Positions 6,465 through 7,294 of a DNA stretch of 7,294 nt are shown one piece after another. A program made the position numbers and the translations under genes. The stretch's first letter is position 1. Every line of letters begins with the position of its first letter. The notes under the pieces are model-generated. The model was not told where the DNA came from, searched no databases, and saw only the letters and a list, made by a program, of their open reading frames with translations. The DNA is from Lachnospiraceae bacterium (lineage in GTDB: Bacteria > Bacillota > Clostridia > Lachnospirales > Lachnospiraceae): contig JAGCXJ010000196.1 of assembly GCA_017961385.1 (NCBI GenBank), forward strand, positions 1-7,294, in the 5' to 3' direction.

Positions 6465-7016
6465 TTAAGCATTAAATACTATCTTTGCTGCCATTTCGGC
6501 TGCTTTTTCGCTTCCCTGGACAGCGCTTATTATCTCAAGCGCAAAGCTTATTGCTGTACCCAGTCCTCTGCTTGTTACAACATTGCCGTCCCTGGTTACG
6601 GGATCAAAGTTTACCTTTGCACCGATGAGCTTGTCTTCGTTTCCTGGATATACGCATGCATTCTTTCCTTCAAGATATCCGCCCTTTCCAAGGATAGTGG
6701 GAGCGGCGCAGATGGCACACACAAATCTGTTTGAATCATAAAGCTCTTTAATGGCCTTTTTAACAAGCTCATGCTCGCCCATGTACTTTGTTCCGGGCAT
6801 TCCTCCCGGGATCACTAAAACATCGTCTTTAGAAAAGTCATGATCTTCTATGAGCTCGTCTGCGATTATCGTGATGTCATGGCTGCCGGTAACTTTTGTG
6901 TCTTTGCTGATTGATATGATCGAAAGATCCATTCCGGCTCTTCTTAATATATCCGCAACATTGAGTGCTTCGCACTCTTCTGTGCCGGTTGCAAATAAAA
7001 GCGCTACTCTTGTCAT
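6465..7016 (-). CDS. DJ-1/PfpI family protein (class I glutamine amidotransferase-like fold)
   Basis: A 183-residue protein of the DJ-1/YajL branch. It starts MTRVALLFATGTEECEALN with the conserved acidic residue E16. The nucleophile elbow is VCAICAAPTIL with C103, and PGGMPG is at 70-75. TSRGLGTAISFAL at 148-160 is the usual C-terminal family block. Human DJ-1's His126 position appears to be Tyr123 here (CVYPGNED), as far as hand alignment shows. Family members are linked to thiol stress, chaperone or disputed deglycase and glyoxalase roles; the exact activity here is not determinable. I chose the ATG at 7016 over one at 7061 because AAGGAG stands 6 nt before it and the family normally begins at this point; the longer form would overlap the preceding gene. 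It probably shares a transcript with that gene. Confidence 0.93.
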   Translation of the reverse strand: MTRVALLFATGTEECEALNVADILRRAGMDLSIISISKDTKVTGSHDITIIADELIEDHDFSKDDVLVIPGGMPGTKYMGEHELVKKAIKELYDSNRFVCAICAAPTILGKGGYLEGKNACVYPGNEDKLIGAKVNFDPVTRDGNVVTSRGLGTAISFALEIISAVQGSEKAAEMAAKIVFNA

Positions 7017-7022
7017 GGTTTT

Positions 7023-7028
7023 CTCCTT
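7023..7028 (-). promoter_or_regulatory. Shine-Dalgarno AAGGAG deciding the DJ-1-family start
   Basis: AAGGAG with 6-nt spacing to the ATG at 7016, placed in the 16-nt gap after the upstream stop codon. The alternative ATG at 7061 lies inside the upstream gene and would add 15 unconserved residues. Confidence 0.85.
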
Positions 7029-7032
7029 TTTA

Positions 7033-7294
7033 TCAGTTAAACATCGATCCTGTGTAATCATCCTTGTTCTGATCGGGAATGCTCATATCAGGCTGATCCG
7101 AGATGCTCACATCGGGCATGTCGGGGATGCTTATATCGGGAGTTTCGGGTATCTGAGGCTGTGTGGTCTCTTCAGTCTGAGAAGGGCTTATGTTTCCGAG
7201 TCTTTCATCCCTTCTTCTGTTAACCTCTGCTATCATGCGGCCTCTATCCTTGTTGAACATGCGCTCAAGGTCATCGCTGTAGCCGAATATCGCA
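7033..7294 (-). CDS. Unrecognised protein, C-terminal fragment with PDxSIxDx repeats
   Basis: The frame is open from the window edge to a TGA at 7035-7033, showing the last 87 residues. The visible part begins AIFGYSDDLERMFNKDRGR, then MIAEVNRRRDERLGN, and so is charged and probably helical. It is followed by a low-complexity tail rich in Pro, Asp, Ser, Thr and Gln. That tail has three octapeptide repeats (PDISIPDM, PDVSISDQ, PDMSIPDQ) and ends DDYTGSMFN. There is no LPXTG sorting motif or membrane segment in the visible part. An internal ATG at 7260 could give a 75-residue protein, but the frame continues upstream to the edge without a stop and no good ribosome site was seen before it, so a truncated larger gene is more likely. 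It lies 16 nt from the DJ-1-family gene. I do not recognise the family. Confidence 0.65.
   Translation of the reverse strand, partial: AIFGYSDDLERMFNKDRGRMIAEVNRRRDERLGNISPSQTEETTQPQIPETPDISIPDMPDVSISDQPDMSIPDQNKDDYTGSMFN
7069..7140 (-). repeat. Three tandem 24-bp direct repeats in coding sequence
   Basis: Units at 7140-7117, 7116-7093 and 7092-7069 are similar but not identical and stay in frame. Each encodes an eight-residue PD[IVM]SI[PS]D[MQ] unit. The differences include both synonymous and amino-acid changes, suggesting an older duplication kept in frame. Confidence 0.85.

Noticed and set aside
6430..6470. Possible terminator after the DJ-1-family gene
   Set aside because: The region is AT-rich with only imperfect, GC-poor inverted repeats and no clear stem plus T-tract.
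7017..7061. Upstream ATG at 7061 as the start of the DJ-1-family gene
   Set aside because: It would overlap the preceding gene by 29 bases, add 15 residues not typical of the family, and bypass an ideal AAGGAG site before the ATG at 7016.

Overview
The window reads almost entirely on the minus strand and looks like chromosomal DNA of a low-to-medium GC Firmicute. My best guess is a Clostridia/Lachnospiraceae-type bacterium. This rests on the gene order tig-clpP-clpX followed by engB, strong AAGGAG-type ribosome binding sites, a sigma-A-like promoter with 17-bp spacing, and protein sequences close to the clostridial style. Genus-level placement is inference. All genes below are given in minus-strand transcription order, from high to low coordinates.

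Block 1 (7294-6465): the C-terminal end of an unrecognised protein with three Pro/Asp/Ser octapeptide repeats, followed 16 nt later by a DJ-1/PfpI-family protein. Block 2 (6464-3209): an extended -10 promoter, then trigger factor (tig), clpP and clpX tightly packed, closed by a rho-independent terminator that overlaps the clpX stop codon. This is a protein quality control operon: a ribosome-bound chaperone, the Clp protease chamber and its unfoldase. The lon gene that often sits between clpX and engB in related bacteria is not here.

Block 3 (3208-1): a near-consensus promoter whose start region is covered by a perfect 11-bp inverted repeat, a likely repressor operator. It drives the ribosome-assembly GTPase engB. 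The engB stop overlaps the start of a MalF-type ABC permease (ATGA), which is followed 2 nt later by a MalG-type permease with a GTG start. Twelve nt further on comes a membrane-anchored HlyD/MacA-like adaptor that runs off the window edge. No ATPase or solute-binding protein is visible.

Most of the window is conserved housekeeping. The part that deserves a second look is Block 3: an apparently regulated transcription unit that couples an essential GTPase to an importer-type permease pair and an exporter-type adaptor. The MalF-type subunit also has a degenerate ATPase-coupling loop. No stretch longer than 300 bases lacks a gene; the two real intergenic gaps (3118-3233 and 6382-6464) hold the promoters, the operator and the terminator.
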